A stretch of 64,000 nucleotides of DNA from Candidatus Saccharibacteria bacterium UBA6224 (lineage in GTDB: Bacteria; Patescibacteriota; Saccharimonadia; Saccharimonadales; UBA4665), in the NCBI GenBank assembly GCA_002441585.1, contig DJWS01000004.1, positions 1 through 64,000 of the forward strand, given 5' to 3'. Below, one piece after another: positions 53,875-61,309 of the stretch (the first letter of the stretch is position 1; each line of letters begins with the position of its first letter). The notes beneath the pieces were generated by a model. It did no database searches and had not been told where the DNA came from. It worked only from the letters and a program-made list of their open reading frames with translations. Both the position numbers and the translations under genes were made by a program.

Positions 53875-54474
53875 TCACCGTATATCGTATCCGTACTTTT
53901 TGGATAGAATCTCCAAATCAGGTTTGCCGAACTTCTGGGCTAGCTTCTCAAATTTGGCTACTTTATCCGCTCCAAACCTGGACACATCACCCTTGTACCA
54001 CTCGAAGCTATTCAAGTACGGCGGAGTGGTCTTGGAATGAAATTTATCGGCATACATGATTAGCAATTCCGCTTCGGTCTCGGCTAGGTAGTCATCTATT
54101 GGGAGTGGTAATTTCTGTGAGATGACATCTTGCTTTGTCAGCCCCACACCCGTGTGGTGAGAGGCGAACCGCCAAATGGATTCCGGATAACCTTCTCGCT
54201 TCAGGATAGTTTCACCCTCGACGCCATGGGTGATGTAGTTTACACCGGCGCGCAAAGTGCCATCCGTGCCAAATAGGGGATATGCCCCAATATCATGCAG
54301 CATAGAGCCGACTCGCACTAAGTCGGTATCAACTCCTAGTGAATTGGTGTCGATAAGCTGTAGTGCCACATCCCTGACGATGCAGGAGTGTTGCCAGATG
54401 AGGTCGAACACCTCGTCACATGGTGAGTATTTGTGATGTAGGGCCTTGATGGATTGGGTGCTCGGCAGGTTCAC
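53875..54474 (-). CDS. HD-domain (HDIG) phosphohydrolase
   Basis: A 199-residue metal-dependent phosphohydrolase. The HD pattern is complete: HSCIVRDVA (first His) near residue 30, GSMLHDIGAYP (His-Asp) near 55-65, and later HGVEGETIL and SHHTG with further metal ligands. TIGR00277-type HDIG proteins act on nucleotides or related phosphates; the substrate is unknown. I chose GTG 54474 because TACAAT on this strand (54482-54487) lies seven bases before it; the frame remains open upstream into the next gene. It follows the glycosidase-like gene. Confidence 0.85.
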   Translation of the reverse strand: MNLPSTQSIKALHHKYSPCDEVFDLIWQHSCIVRDVALQLIDTNSLGVDTDLVRVGSMLHDIGAYPLFGTDGTLRAGVNYITHGVEGETILKREGYPESIWRFASHHTGVGLTKQDVISQKLPLPIDDYLAETEAELLIMYADKFHSKTTPPYLNSFEWYKGDVSRFGADKVAKFEKLAQKFGKPDLEILSKKYGYDIR

Positions 54475-54479
54475 GACTA

Positions 54480-55694
54480 CTATTGTAGCGCAATAGCACT
54501 GCCAGTGGGGCGACCAATGTCCGGTACCCATGCATATTTTTCACCTGGTGCCGCAGCCCACTTCAGGTAATGCCGGTTGCCGAAACTTTCGATACGGTCA
54601 TCACCCCTGTAAACGCACAATTTGGCTGTCTGTCCGGGGTCGAGGAAGCACCCCCAAACGATGTCATCATCTTCGGTAACATTTGCTAAGACTTCGCTTG
54701 GCGTGACCCCCGGAAAAACTCCGCTGCCAGGACGACCGTCGAAAAGCCTAATGTGCACGGAACCATCCGCGCTGGCATACATAGCCGTTCGGGCGAGTGG
54801 TCGTTCCACGAATGGTGGCTTGCTGCCCAATGACATATCTTTGTTGATTGGATGGGCCTCGAATGCCTGGGGCGTTAGCATGGGGCCGACAGATAGCGCA
54901 CCTTGCAAGGAGCCACCGATGGCCATGCCCCCGACCGTAAGCAATCTCATGGCCTGATCGCCGACCAGGTGGCGTTCGTGACAGCGCAGAACCATATCAT
55001 GGGCAAATATGTCCACGCCGCCTTTGCCGATTTCCTTGCTGATGAACAGGCCATCTTCGCGGGCGATAAAGCCGACATCGATTACCTCATCTTCTTCGAT
55101 CAGAGGGGTAAAACGCGAAGCTTCATCGAGTACTCGGGCACTTCCGGTAGCCTCACTATATTGGTGTGTGATGACGGCATTGCCATTGCCAAACACCTTA
55201 ATGTCCGTATCGTGGGCGGTCAGCGACCCCGACCAGCTTAATTCATAACCATTCAGGCTCAGCATTCCCAATGAGGCGACATGTTGGGCCGATAGGTGCT
55301 GATCCTGACAGACGATTGCCTCCCTGTCGACTACGGGTAGACTACGGACCAGGTGATTCGATACCGCTAAGTTGAGTGATGGCTGGCGTGGAGTAGCACT
55401 GCCCACATCGGCTAGGTAAAAGAATCCCCCACCAGTTACCGCCATCGGGCGTCGTTCGTGCTTGGCCAGTTCGTATATGCTCTTCAGCTCGGTGTGGGCG
55501 TGGATGGTAGGTGTTACGGCTCCCTCTCGGAAGCTGAGGTCGTACACATTGGTAAACCCGCCACCCTCGAGCTCTAGTGGGAAGGCCCGAAGATTAAGGC
55601 CCCTGCCTATATCTTCGCGTCGTGCTAGCACGGGGATATCGACAGTATCCTGCATGAATGTTTGTGCTTCGGTGAGGGTATCGAATGCTACCAT
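54480..55694 (-). CDS. Possible phosphodiester glycosidase (NAGPA-like) family protein
   Basis: A 404-residue soluble protein. The segment AVTGGGFFYLADVG near residues 84-97 resembles the NGGFF motif of the phosphodiester glycosidase (NAGPA, DUF2233) family, and RTAMYASADGSVHIRLFDGR near 300-319 resembles the RTAIG-xDxDG repeat at the C-terminus of that fold. There is no signal peptide, unlike most family members. The assignment rests on these two motifs and is tentative. AGGAAA lies before the ATG. The divergent HIT gene is 156 bases away. Confidence 0.5.
   Translation of the reverse strand: MVAFDTLTEAQTFMQDTVDIPVLARREDIGRGLNLRAFPLELEGGGFTNVYDLSFREGAVTPTIHAHTELKSIYELAKHERRPMAVTGGGFFYLADVGSATPRQPSLNLAVSNHLVRSLPVVDREAIVCQDQHLSAQHVASLGMLSLNGYELSWSGSLTAHDTDIKVFGNGNAVITHQYSEATGSARVLDEASRFTPLIEEDEVIDVGFIAREDGLFISKEIGKGGVDIFAHDMVLRCHERHLVGDQAMRLLTVGGMAIGGSLQGALSVGPMLTPQAFEAHPINKDMSLGSKPPFVERPLARTAMYASADGSVHIRLFDGRPGSGVFPGVTPSEVLANVTEDDDIVWGCFLDPGQTAKLCVYRGDDRIESFGNRHYLKWAAAPGEKYAWVPDIGRPTGSAIALQ
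54482..54487 (-). promoter_or_regulatory. -10 box TACAAT seven bases before a GTG start (leaderless)
   Basis: On the complement TACAAT, seven bases, GTG 54474. The box overlaps the stop region of the upstream gene. Confidence 0.45.
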
Positions 55695-55750
55695 GACGTT
55701 TTCCTAGACACTTTTATATACTCATATGAACAATTTTACAATATCAGGGT

Positions 55751-55783
55751 CGGGCCTAGCCAAGCTGTGCTTGGGTGGGCCCG
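55751..55783. promoter_or_regulatory. Strong hairpin between the divergent glycosidase-like and HIT genes
   Basis: CGGGCC/GGCCCG and CCAAGC/GCTTGG form a two-part stem with a TGT loop and a small internal bulge. It lies 24 bases before the HIT leader ORF and could be an operator, an RNA element or an old terminator. Confidence 0.5.
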
Positions 55784-55806
55784 TTCGTAAATGATAAGCT
55801 GGGAGT

Positions 55807-55848
55807 ATGAACAACCCAGTAAACCATCGAACGAATCGCGAGAACTAG
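55807..55848 (+). CDS. Short leader ORF (13 codons) before the HIT gene
   Basis: ATG 55807 follows GGGAG at close range, and a 13-codon frame (MNNPVNHRTNREN) ends in TAG two bases before the HIT start. It resembles the other leader ORFs of this window, although the -10 box is less clear. Translation is inferred only. Confidence 0.3.
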   Translation: MNNPVNHRTNREN

Positions 55849-55850
55849 GC

Positions 55851-56255
55851 ATGAGCGAGCCAAGCATATTTACCAAGATCATCAATGGTGAGATTCCCTG
55901 CCACAAAGTGTACGAGGACGATGACACGTTCGTATTCATGGATATCCACCCGATCCAGCCCGGCCAGGTATTGGTCGTGCCCAAGAAGCAAGTTGGCTTT
56001 GTGTGGGATATGGAGAGTGATGATTATCAGTCCCTGATGGCGACCGTCCAGCACATCGGTAAGCGCATTCGCGAGGCTTTTCCCGACAAGAAACGCGTGG
56101 CCGTCATGATCGAGGGGCTCGACGTGGCGGACCATGCCCATGTTAAGGTGTTCCCCTTCTCTACTCCCGATGAGTTCCGACACGCCCCCGACCAAAATAC
56201 CGAGCCTGACCACGCTGCCCTGGCGGAGATTGCCGCCAAAATCGCCCAGCAGTAG
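55851..56255 (+). CDS. HIT-family nucleotide hydrolase (HinT-like)
   Basis: A 134-residue HIT protein that hydrolyses adenosine phosphoramidates or related nucleotides. SIFTKIINGEIPCHKVYEDD near residues 5-24 is the classical HinT start and HPIQPGQVLVVPKK lies near 40-53. The HIT motif region AHVKVFPF (HxHV-type) is near 99-106, but the usual H-x-H-x-H triad appears as DHAHVKVF, with Val and Phe at the last positions; the third His is replaced. Activity is therefore uncertain. The longer in-frame start at 55791 is unlikely because the conserved N-terminus begins at 55851. Confidence 0.9.
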   Translation: MSEPSIFTKIINGEIPCHKVYEDDDTFVFMDIHPIQPGQVLVVPKKQVGFVWDMESDDYQSLMATVQHIGKRIREAFPDKKRVAVMIEGLDVADHAHVKVFPFSTPDEFRHAPDQNTEPDHAALAEIAAKIAQQ

Positions 56256-56275
56256 GTGGATTCACCGTTGTATCG

Positions 56276-56281
56276 TACAAT
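56276..56281 (+). promoter_or_regulatory. -10 box TACAAT six bases before a start codon (leaderless)
   Basis: TACAAT, then AAGCGC, then ATG 56288. No ribosome site is present. Confidence 0.45.
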
Positions 56282-56287
56282 AAGCGC

Positions 56288-56470
56288 ATGACTCCTACAC
56301 TCACCTCACTATTCTTCGCAGCTGGTGTTGCGGGATGGGTGTATTCTCAGATGGCCCGCCGGACCGGTAGCGCTAATCCGTCAAGCGTCTTCATTATGTC
56401 GGGCGTGGCTGGTGTGATTGCGTTCATCTTCTTCTTTACGCTTCTCAAGTACATCCTCCACATCGGCTAG
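56288..56470 (+). CDS. 60-residue two-helix membrane protein, unknown function
   Basis: A 60-residue protein with two hydrophobic helices (about residues 5-22 and 31-56) and a short polar Arg/Ser/Asn link. The small size and leaderless promoter spacing suggest a real gene. No family is recognised. A weak hairpin-like region without a T-run follows. Confidence 0.6.
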   Translation: MTPTLTSLFFAAGVAGWVYSQMARRTGSANPSSVFIMSGVAGVIAFIFFFTLLKYILHIG

Positions 56471-56515
56471 CTGGCCGCTTAGGGCTAGATAGTTTTGTTT
56501 TATAGCCAAAATTGG

Positions 56516-56521
56516 TATTAT
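56516..56521 (+). promoter_or_regulatory. -10 box TATTAT six bases before a short leader ORF
   Basis: TATTAT, then AAGGCT, then ATG 56528, the first codon of the 15-codon leader ORF of the XRE-HAD gene. Confidence 0.5.
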
Positions 56522-56527
56522 AAGGCT

Positions 56528-56575
56528 ATGTATGTAGGTGGGGCCCAGTTGTGGTCTAAGGAAGTTGCGCTATGA
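56528..56575 (+). CDS. Short leader ORF (15 codons) coupled to the XRE-HAD gene
   Basis: ATG 56528 lies six bases after TATTAT. The frame (MYVGGAQLWSKEVAL) ends with TGA overlapping the next start as ATGA. It includes the AGGTGGGG stretch but leaves no good ribosome site directly before the XRE-HAD start, so coupled reading would be the natural way to translate that gene. Confidence 0.4.
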   Translation: MYVGGAQLWSKEVAL

Positions 56576-57417
56576 GCCAGCTTGACGAAAAGTCGCTCGG
56601 TAAGCGGTTACAGGATATGCGTAAGCGTCAGGGTTTCACTCAACAGGCCCTTTGTCACGCCGCTAACCTTAGCTATTCGACCCTCGCCAAGATTGAGCGA
56701 GGCGCCATCAAATCTCCTTCGATCTTTACCGTCCAGAGTATCGCGCTGGCCATCGGTGTCTCGATGGATGAGCTTTTAGGTATGCCAGGCGTGGGTGCAC
56801 CCAGGGGTCGCTCTAAGGGTGGTATAACATTCGTTTATTTTGACCTCAATGACACGCTGGTGCGGGCCGCCCAGCAAGCCTTCATGCTGATTGCCGAGCG
56901 TAGCGGTGCTCTGCCAGACGTCATCGAATCGACATTTTGGCACTACAACGACCTGTTGAGTCGAGGCAGTATGACGACCGAGGAATTCAACGAGGTGTTA
57001 AGCAAGCGCGTTGGTATGAAAGTCGATTGGCGCGAGGCCTACCTGGAGAGTGCCGAGCCGATCACCCCTGTCCAAGATTTACTCAAGTGGACGGCCGAGC
57101 ATTACCGGGTTGGCATATTCAGCAATACGCTGCCGGGGCTGATCAGCGGTTTGCGCCAACAAGGCACCTTACCCGACCTGAGCTATGCGGCAATCGTCGA
57201 TTCTTCAGAGGTGGGCGTGCAAAAACCCAGCGTTAAGTCGTATGAGCTGGCGGTCGAGCGAGCCGGCGTACCAGCCGAAGAGATACTACTCATCGATGAC
57301 AATCACTCAAGCCTAGTCGCTGCCGAAAAACTGGGCTGGCACGTATCACTTTTTGATGGTTATCGGGCCGAGGAATCGGCCGAACGAGCTCGTGCCACGC
57401 TGGAACTGGCCGACTAG
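56572..57417 (+). CDS. XRE-type regulator fused to a HAD-like domain
   Basis: 281 residues. Residues 10-68 form a Cro/C1-type helix-turn-helix (FTQQALCHAANLSYSTLAKI near 22-41, then ERGAIKSPS). From about residue 85 to the end is a HAD-superfamily hydrolase with motif I FVYFDLNDTLV, motif II SNT near 182 and motif IV IDDNHSS near 243. The second Asp of the DxD nucleophile pair is Asn (D-L-N-D-T), so phosphatase activity is doubtful. Such a protein could sense a phosphometabolite and act as repressor; this is inference. Its start overlaps the leader ORF stop, and it converges on valS. Confidence 0.85.
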   Translation: MSQLDEKSLGKRLQDMRKRQGFTQQALCHAANLSYSTLAKIERGAIKSPSIFTVQSIALAIGVSMDELLGMPGVGAPRGRSKGGITFVYFDLNDTLVRAAQQAFMLIAERSGALPDVIESTFWHYNDLLSRGSMTTEEFNEVLSKRVGMKVDWREAYLESAEPITPVQDLLKWTAEHYRVGIFSNTLPGLISGLRQQGTLPDLSYAAIVDSSEVGVQKPSVKSYELAVERAGVPAEEILLIDDNHSSLVAAEKLGWHVSLFDGYRAEESAERARATLELAD

Positions 57418-57420
57418 CGG

Positions 57421-59976
57421 CTAAGCCTGACTAAACCGTTCGTATTCAGCCGTCAATTTTTTCAATTGTTGCTCGGTCTCGGCCATCTGGTCTTTGGTCT
57501 GGGCGACGACATGCTTTGGCGCCTGCTTAATGTAGGCCTTATTGTCTAGTCGGGCCTTCAGTTGTTTAAGTCGAGCTTCGAGCTCGGTTTTTTGCTTAGC
57601 TAAGTCGTCGGCGTAGTGTTGGGCTGTGCCGCTATCGATATCCAGCCAGCAGTCGTATTTGGTGGTGGTCAGGTGCAGTCCCTGCCCGTCCCTGACTTCG
57701 GTGACGCCCTGCAATTTGGCCAACCGGGCAATCAGCGCGCCATTATCGCGCAAGAAGTCGACGCCAGTGAAGTACAGGGTTGAGCGAGAAACGCCAAGCG
57801 CCTTCTGGATGGCCCGTGACTCTGTCACGATGGTGACGATTTCTTCGAACTCAGCCGCCTTGGCGGTCTGTGACTTAGCAACTTTGGGCCAGGGTCGTGT
57901 CGCTAATACACTGTCACCCTCCCAAGACAGTGTTTGCCAGATTGTCTCGGTAACGAATGGGGCGAAGGGATGCAGGGCTATCAGGATAGATTCCAACAGG
58001 TGGGCTAATAGAGGCTTATTGGGCTCGGTCTTGCTAGCTTCGATGTACCAGTCGGCCACATCGTCCCAGACGAAGTGATACAGGCGCTCGTAGGCCTCAG
58101 CCAGGCGATAATTTTCGAAGTCCGACTCGAGGTCGCTGAGCGTCCGTTGTAGCTTGTCCAGCACCCAGTGGTCAGCCGCAGAGGTCGGATGAGCCGGCTC
58201 GCGGCTGCTGTCATCACCGATGATATCTTCAATATAACGGGCGATGTTCCATAGCTTGTTACAGAAATTGCGGGCATCCTCGACTTTGCGGTTGTCATAG
58301 CCACGATTCACCGCTGGGACGCGGCCGGCCAAAATGCCCATGCGTAAGGCGTCGGAACCGTACTCTTCGATGACTGGCAGCGGATCAACCACGTTGCCAA
58401 CACTTTTGCTCATCTTGGACCCATCTTCGGCCATGACGTAGCCGTGAATGTAGACATCCCGGAACGGTATGTCGCCAGTTACATAAAGTCCCAACATGAT
58501 CATCCGGCAAACCCAGGGGTAAAGGATTTCGCCGCCGGTTTCCATGACGGATAACGGATAATATCGCTTGAAATCGTCACTATCGGGGTAGTCGAGCGTG
58601 GCATAAGGCCAGGAGCTGCTACTAAACCAGGTATCGAAGACGTCGGGGTCGCGGTGATAGGTCTTGCCCTCGACATCGATGAATTCTTGGTCGACTCGTT
58701 CGTCGTAGATCCAGTCGTCGGGATCGTCGACATTCTGGAAAGCCGGAATCGGGATGCCCCAGGCAATCTGTCGGCTGATGTTCCAGTCCCGGAGGCCCTC
58801 GAGATAGCGGATGGACTGCTGGCGCTTAGCGTCCGGATAAAAGGCAATTTTCTTGTCTTTCAGTGCTTTGATAGCTGGCTTAGCCAGCGGTTCCATGTTG
58901 ACGAACCATTGCTCACGTAACAGGGGTTGGATGACGGTGTCGCACTTGTAGCAGTGGCCGACGCTATTGACGTGCTCTTTCGTTTCGACTAAGAAGCCCT
59001 GCTCTTTTAGGTCCTCGACGACTTTCTTGCGGCCATCTTCGACAGTCAGACCCCGATAGGCGTCCGGCACCTCTATTAGCTTGCCCTCATGGTCGATGAC
59101 GGTCAGGTTTGGCAAGTCGTGCCGTTGCCCGACCTCGAAGTCATTGGGGTCATGAGCGGGTGTGACTTTTACGGCGCCAGTACCGAACTTCTGATCGACG
59201 AAATCATCGGCCAGGATGGGTATTTCGCGGTGGGTCAGTGGCAGGCGGACAGATTTCCCTACTAAATCCTTGTAGCGCTTATCATCTGGGTGAACGGCGA
59301 CGGCGACATCACCGAACATCGTCTCTGGCCGGGTAGTGGCGACCACCACTTCTCCGCTGCCGTCGACGAGCGGGTAGCGGATGTGCCACAAGTGGCCCTT
59401 CTGCTCTTTGAAGACCACTTCTATGTCGGCAAATGCAGTGCCATGAAAAGTACAGAAATTGACCAAGCGTTCGCCCCGGTAAATCAGACCTTCGTCCCAC
59501 ATTTTTTTGAAGGTGGCGTAAGCCCGGGCAACGATCTTGTCATCGAGGGTGAAGGTGAAGCGGCTCCAGTCACAGCCGATGCCCATGCGGCGCATCTGCG
59601 AAACGAAATTACCCCTGTTCTGGGCCACGAAATCCCAGATATCGTGGTACAACTCTTCACGTGAAAAATCAAAACGGCTCTTCCCTGCTTTGGCCAGATG
59701 TTTCTCATAAACGGACTGCGTCTCGAAACCGGCATGGTCGGCCCCCGGTAGGAACAATACCGATCGTCCGCGCAAGCGGTGATAACGCGCCAGGGTGTCC
59801 TCGATAGCCGCCGTCAGCTCGTAGCCAATGTGTAGATTGGCGTTAGCGTTCGGCGGTGGCATAACGATGCTGTACGGGTCGCCGTGGGCGCTCGGGGAGA
59901 ATGCCCCGCCCTGCTGCCACAGCTCATAAATGTCCGACTCGTACTGTCCTGGTTCGTAAACCTTTGGTAACTTCAT
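57421..59976 (-). CDS. valS: Valyl-tRNA synthetase
   Basis: It charges tRNA-Val. At 851 residues it is of normal class I length. PPPNANANLHIGYELT near residues 41-56 carries the HIGH-type motif (HIGY), and KMSKSVGNVVDP carries the KMSKS loop. The editing domain holds WHIRYPLVDGSGEV and ATTRPETMFGD near 200-235. A C-terminal coiled coil (about 790-845) is present, as in most ValRS. Ala-Asn insertions in the PPPNANANL stretch are slightly unusual. AAGAAGGA lies seven bases before the ATG. A 17-codon leaderless ORF lies in its 5' leader. Confidence 0.97.
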   Translation of the reverse strand: MKLPKVYEPGQYESDIYELWQQGGAFSPSAHGDPYSIVMPPPNANANLHIGYELTAAIEDTLARYHRLRGRSVLFLPGADHAGFETQSVYEKHLAKAGKSRFDFSREELYHDIWDFVAQNRGNFVSQMRRMGIGCDWSRFTFTLDDKIVARAYATFKKMWDEGLIYRGERLVNFCTFHGTAFADIEVVFKEQKGHLWHIRYPLVDGSGEVVVATTRPETMFGDVAVAVHPDDKRYKDLVGKSVRLPLTHREIPILADDFVDQKFGTGAVKVTPAHDPNDFEVGQRHDLPNLTVIDHEGKLIEVPDAYRGLTVEDGRKKVVEDLKEQGFLVETKEHVNSVGHCYKCDTVIQPLLREQWFVNMEPLAKPAIKALKDKKIAFYPDAKRQQSIRYLEGLRDWNISRQIAWGIPIPAFQNVDDPDDWIYDERVDQEFIDVEGKTYHRDPDVFDTWFSSSSWPYATLDYPDSDDFKRYYPLSVMETGGEILYPWVCRMIMLGLYVTGDIPFRDVYIHGYVMAEDGSKMSKSVGNVVDPLPVIEEYGSDALRMGILAGRVPAVNRGYDNRKVEDARNFCNKLWNIARYIEDIIGDDSSREPAHPTSAADHWVLDKLQRTLSDLESDFENYRLAEAYERLYHFVWDDVADWYIEASKTEPNKPLLAHLLESILIALHPFAPFVTETIWQTLSWEGDSVLATRPWPKVAKSQTAKAAEFEEIVTIVTESRAIQKALGVSRSTLYFTGVDFLRDNGALIARLAKLQGVTEVRDGQGLHLTTTKYDCWLDIDSGTAQHYADDLAKQKTELEARLKQLKARLDNKAYIKQAPKHVVAQTKDQMAETEQQLKKLTAEYERFSQA

Positions 59977-60033
59977 GCAAGATCCTTCTTTTTCCTTGGG
60001 TAAGTGTTGAATAATGTTCGCAAAATGTCTATG

Positions 60034-60087
60034 TTATCGGACGATTGCACGGTCGCTCGGGTCGATAAATTCGGCGATGCGCAGCAT
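60034..60087 (-). CDS. Short leaderless ORF (17 codons) in the valS 5' leader
   Basis: On the minus strand, TATACT (60094-60099) is followed by six bases and ATG 60087. The 17-codon frame (MLRIAEFIDPSDRAIVR) ends about 57 bases before valS. It could be a leader peptide affecting valS translation or an unrelated microprotein. It has only one Val codon, so a classical valine attenuator is unlikely. Confidence 0.4.
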   Translation of the reverse strand: MLRIAEFIDPSDRAIVR

Positions 60088-60093
60088 AGGGCC

Positions 60094-60099
60094 AGTATA
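60094..60099 (-). promoter_or_regulatory. -10 box TATACT of the valS unit
   Basis: TATACT on the complement, six bases before the leader ORF start, predicts an mRNA leader of about 110 bases for valS. Confidence 0.5.
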
Positions 60100-60125
60100 T
60101 CACCCCTGGCAGAGGCCCGGTAGAG

Positions 60126-61190
60126 TCACATGCTGAGATTTGGGGCAATGGTAAGGGAGTAGGGGTCGGCCGGTGCTTGGCCTTCGCTTGCCATGAAACA
60201 ACCCAGCGTCGCGATCATGGCGCCGTTGTCGGTGCATAGTTTGAGGTCGGGGTATTCGATGGCGGCGTCGGGCAGGGCCTCACTCAGTTGTCGTCGCAGT
60301 TCGGGGCTGGCAGCCACGCCACCGGCCAGCACCACGCTAGCTGGTTGAAACTCGTCATAGGCCAGAACAGCTTTGTCGACGATGGTCTTCACGGCCGTGT
60401 GCTGAAAGCTGGCAGCAATGTTGGCCTTCTGAGCCTCGCTTAGCGCCCCTGCAAGCTTAAAAGACGGAAAGGTGTGGTCATGTCCGGTTTCTGTCTGAGC
60501 GAGCCTTAGGACGGCTGTCTTAGGCCCAGAAAATGAAAAGTCATATTTGCCATCAACATGGGCAATTGGCAGTTTGTAGGTATGCGGATCACCCTCAGCG
60601 GCCTCGCGCTCGACACTTGGGCCGCCAGGGTAGGGCAGGCCGAGGATCTTAGCCACCTTGTCGAAGGCTTCACCAATGGCATCGTCACGAGTCTGACCAA
60701 GCAGGGTGTAATCGAAATAATTCCTAAACAATGCCAGTTGGCTGTGGCCGCCACTGACGATGATGGCCAGCATAGGGAAGGCGGGTTGGTGTCGACGCAT
60801 CTTGTAACCGCCGAGGTTGGTCTCGGTCAAAAAATTTGCGAAGACATGTCCCATGACATGGTTAGCCCCATAAAGTGGCTTGCCGTGCGTGATAGCCAGG
60901 GTGCGCGCGGTCATTACACCGATAAGCAGGCTACCGCCAAGACCGGCACCATAGGTCACGGCAATGCCGTCGATGTCGTCCCAGCTGCACTTAGCGTCCG
61001 ATAGTGCTTGCTCGATGACCGGCAAGATGGCCTCTACATGGCTGCGGGCGGCAATTTCCGGCACCACGCCACCATATTTCACGTGCAAATACATGCTGCT
61101 GGCCACGGCGTTAGATAGCAGGATATGGCCGTCTTCCACCACCGAGGCGGCGGTTTCATCGCAACTCGTCTCAATACCCAGTATCTTCAT
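60126..61190 (-). CDS. tsaD: tRNA N6-adenosine threonylcarbamoyltransferase TsaD
   Basis: It transfers the threonylcarbamoyl group to A37 of ANN-reading tRNAs. The 354-residue ASKHA-fold protein begins KILGIETSCDETAASVV and has VPEIAARSHVEAI near residues 44-56. HVMGH (His111 and His115) binds iron or zinc, and the conserved GGVAASPELRRQLSEAL lies near 290. I chose ATG 61190, which fits the family start; the open frame continues 48 codons upstream without conserved sequence. TATGCT lies eight bases before the ATG. Confidence 0.96.
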   Translation of the reverse strand: MKILGIETSCDETAASVVEDGHILLSNAVASSMYLHVKYGGVVPEIAARSHVEAILPVIEQALSDAKCSWDDIDGIAVTYGAGLGGSLLIGVMTARTLAITHGKPLYGANHVMGHVFANFLTETNLGGYKMRRHQPAFPMLAIIVSGGHSQLALFRNYFDYTLLGQTRDDAIGEAFDKVAKILGLPYPGGPSVEREAAEGDPHTYKLPIAHVDGKYDFSFSGPKTAVLRLAQTETGHDHTFPSFKLAGALSEAQKANIAASFQHTAVKTIVDKAVLAYDEFQPASVVLAGGVAASPELRRQLSEALPDAAIEYPDLKLCTDNGAMIATLGCFMASEGQAPADPYSLTIAPNLSM

Positions 61191-61222
61191 CTGTAAGTAG
61201 CATACCATAAGGGGCCGACCTC

Positions 61223-61251
61223 TTGACAAAACGCTTATAAACTGATACCAT
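61223..61251 (+). promoter_or_regulatory. Sigma-70-type promoter upstream of the 734-residue protein
   Basis: TTGACA (61223-61228), a 17-base spacer and TACCAT (61246-61251). The mRNA would have a leader of about 50 bases with GGAGAG before ATG 61310. Confidence 0.6.
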
Positions 61252-61309
61252 AAACACCCTAAACCAAAACATACAAAACAGTCAGCAAATAACAGGAGAG
61301 AGGCACAGC

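Noticed and set aside
59977..60125. T-box riboswitch before valS
   Set aside because: The about 110-base leader lacks the T-box sequence and has no room for stem I; a short ORF is present instead.
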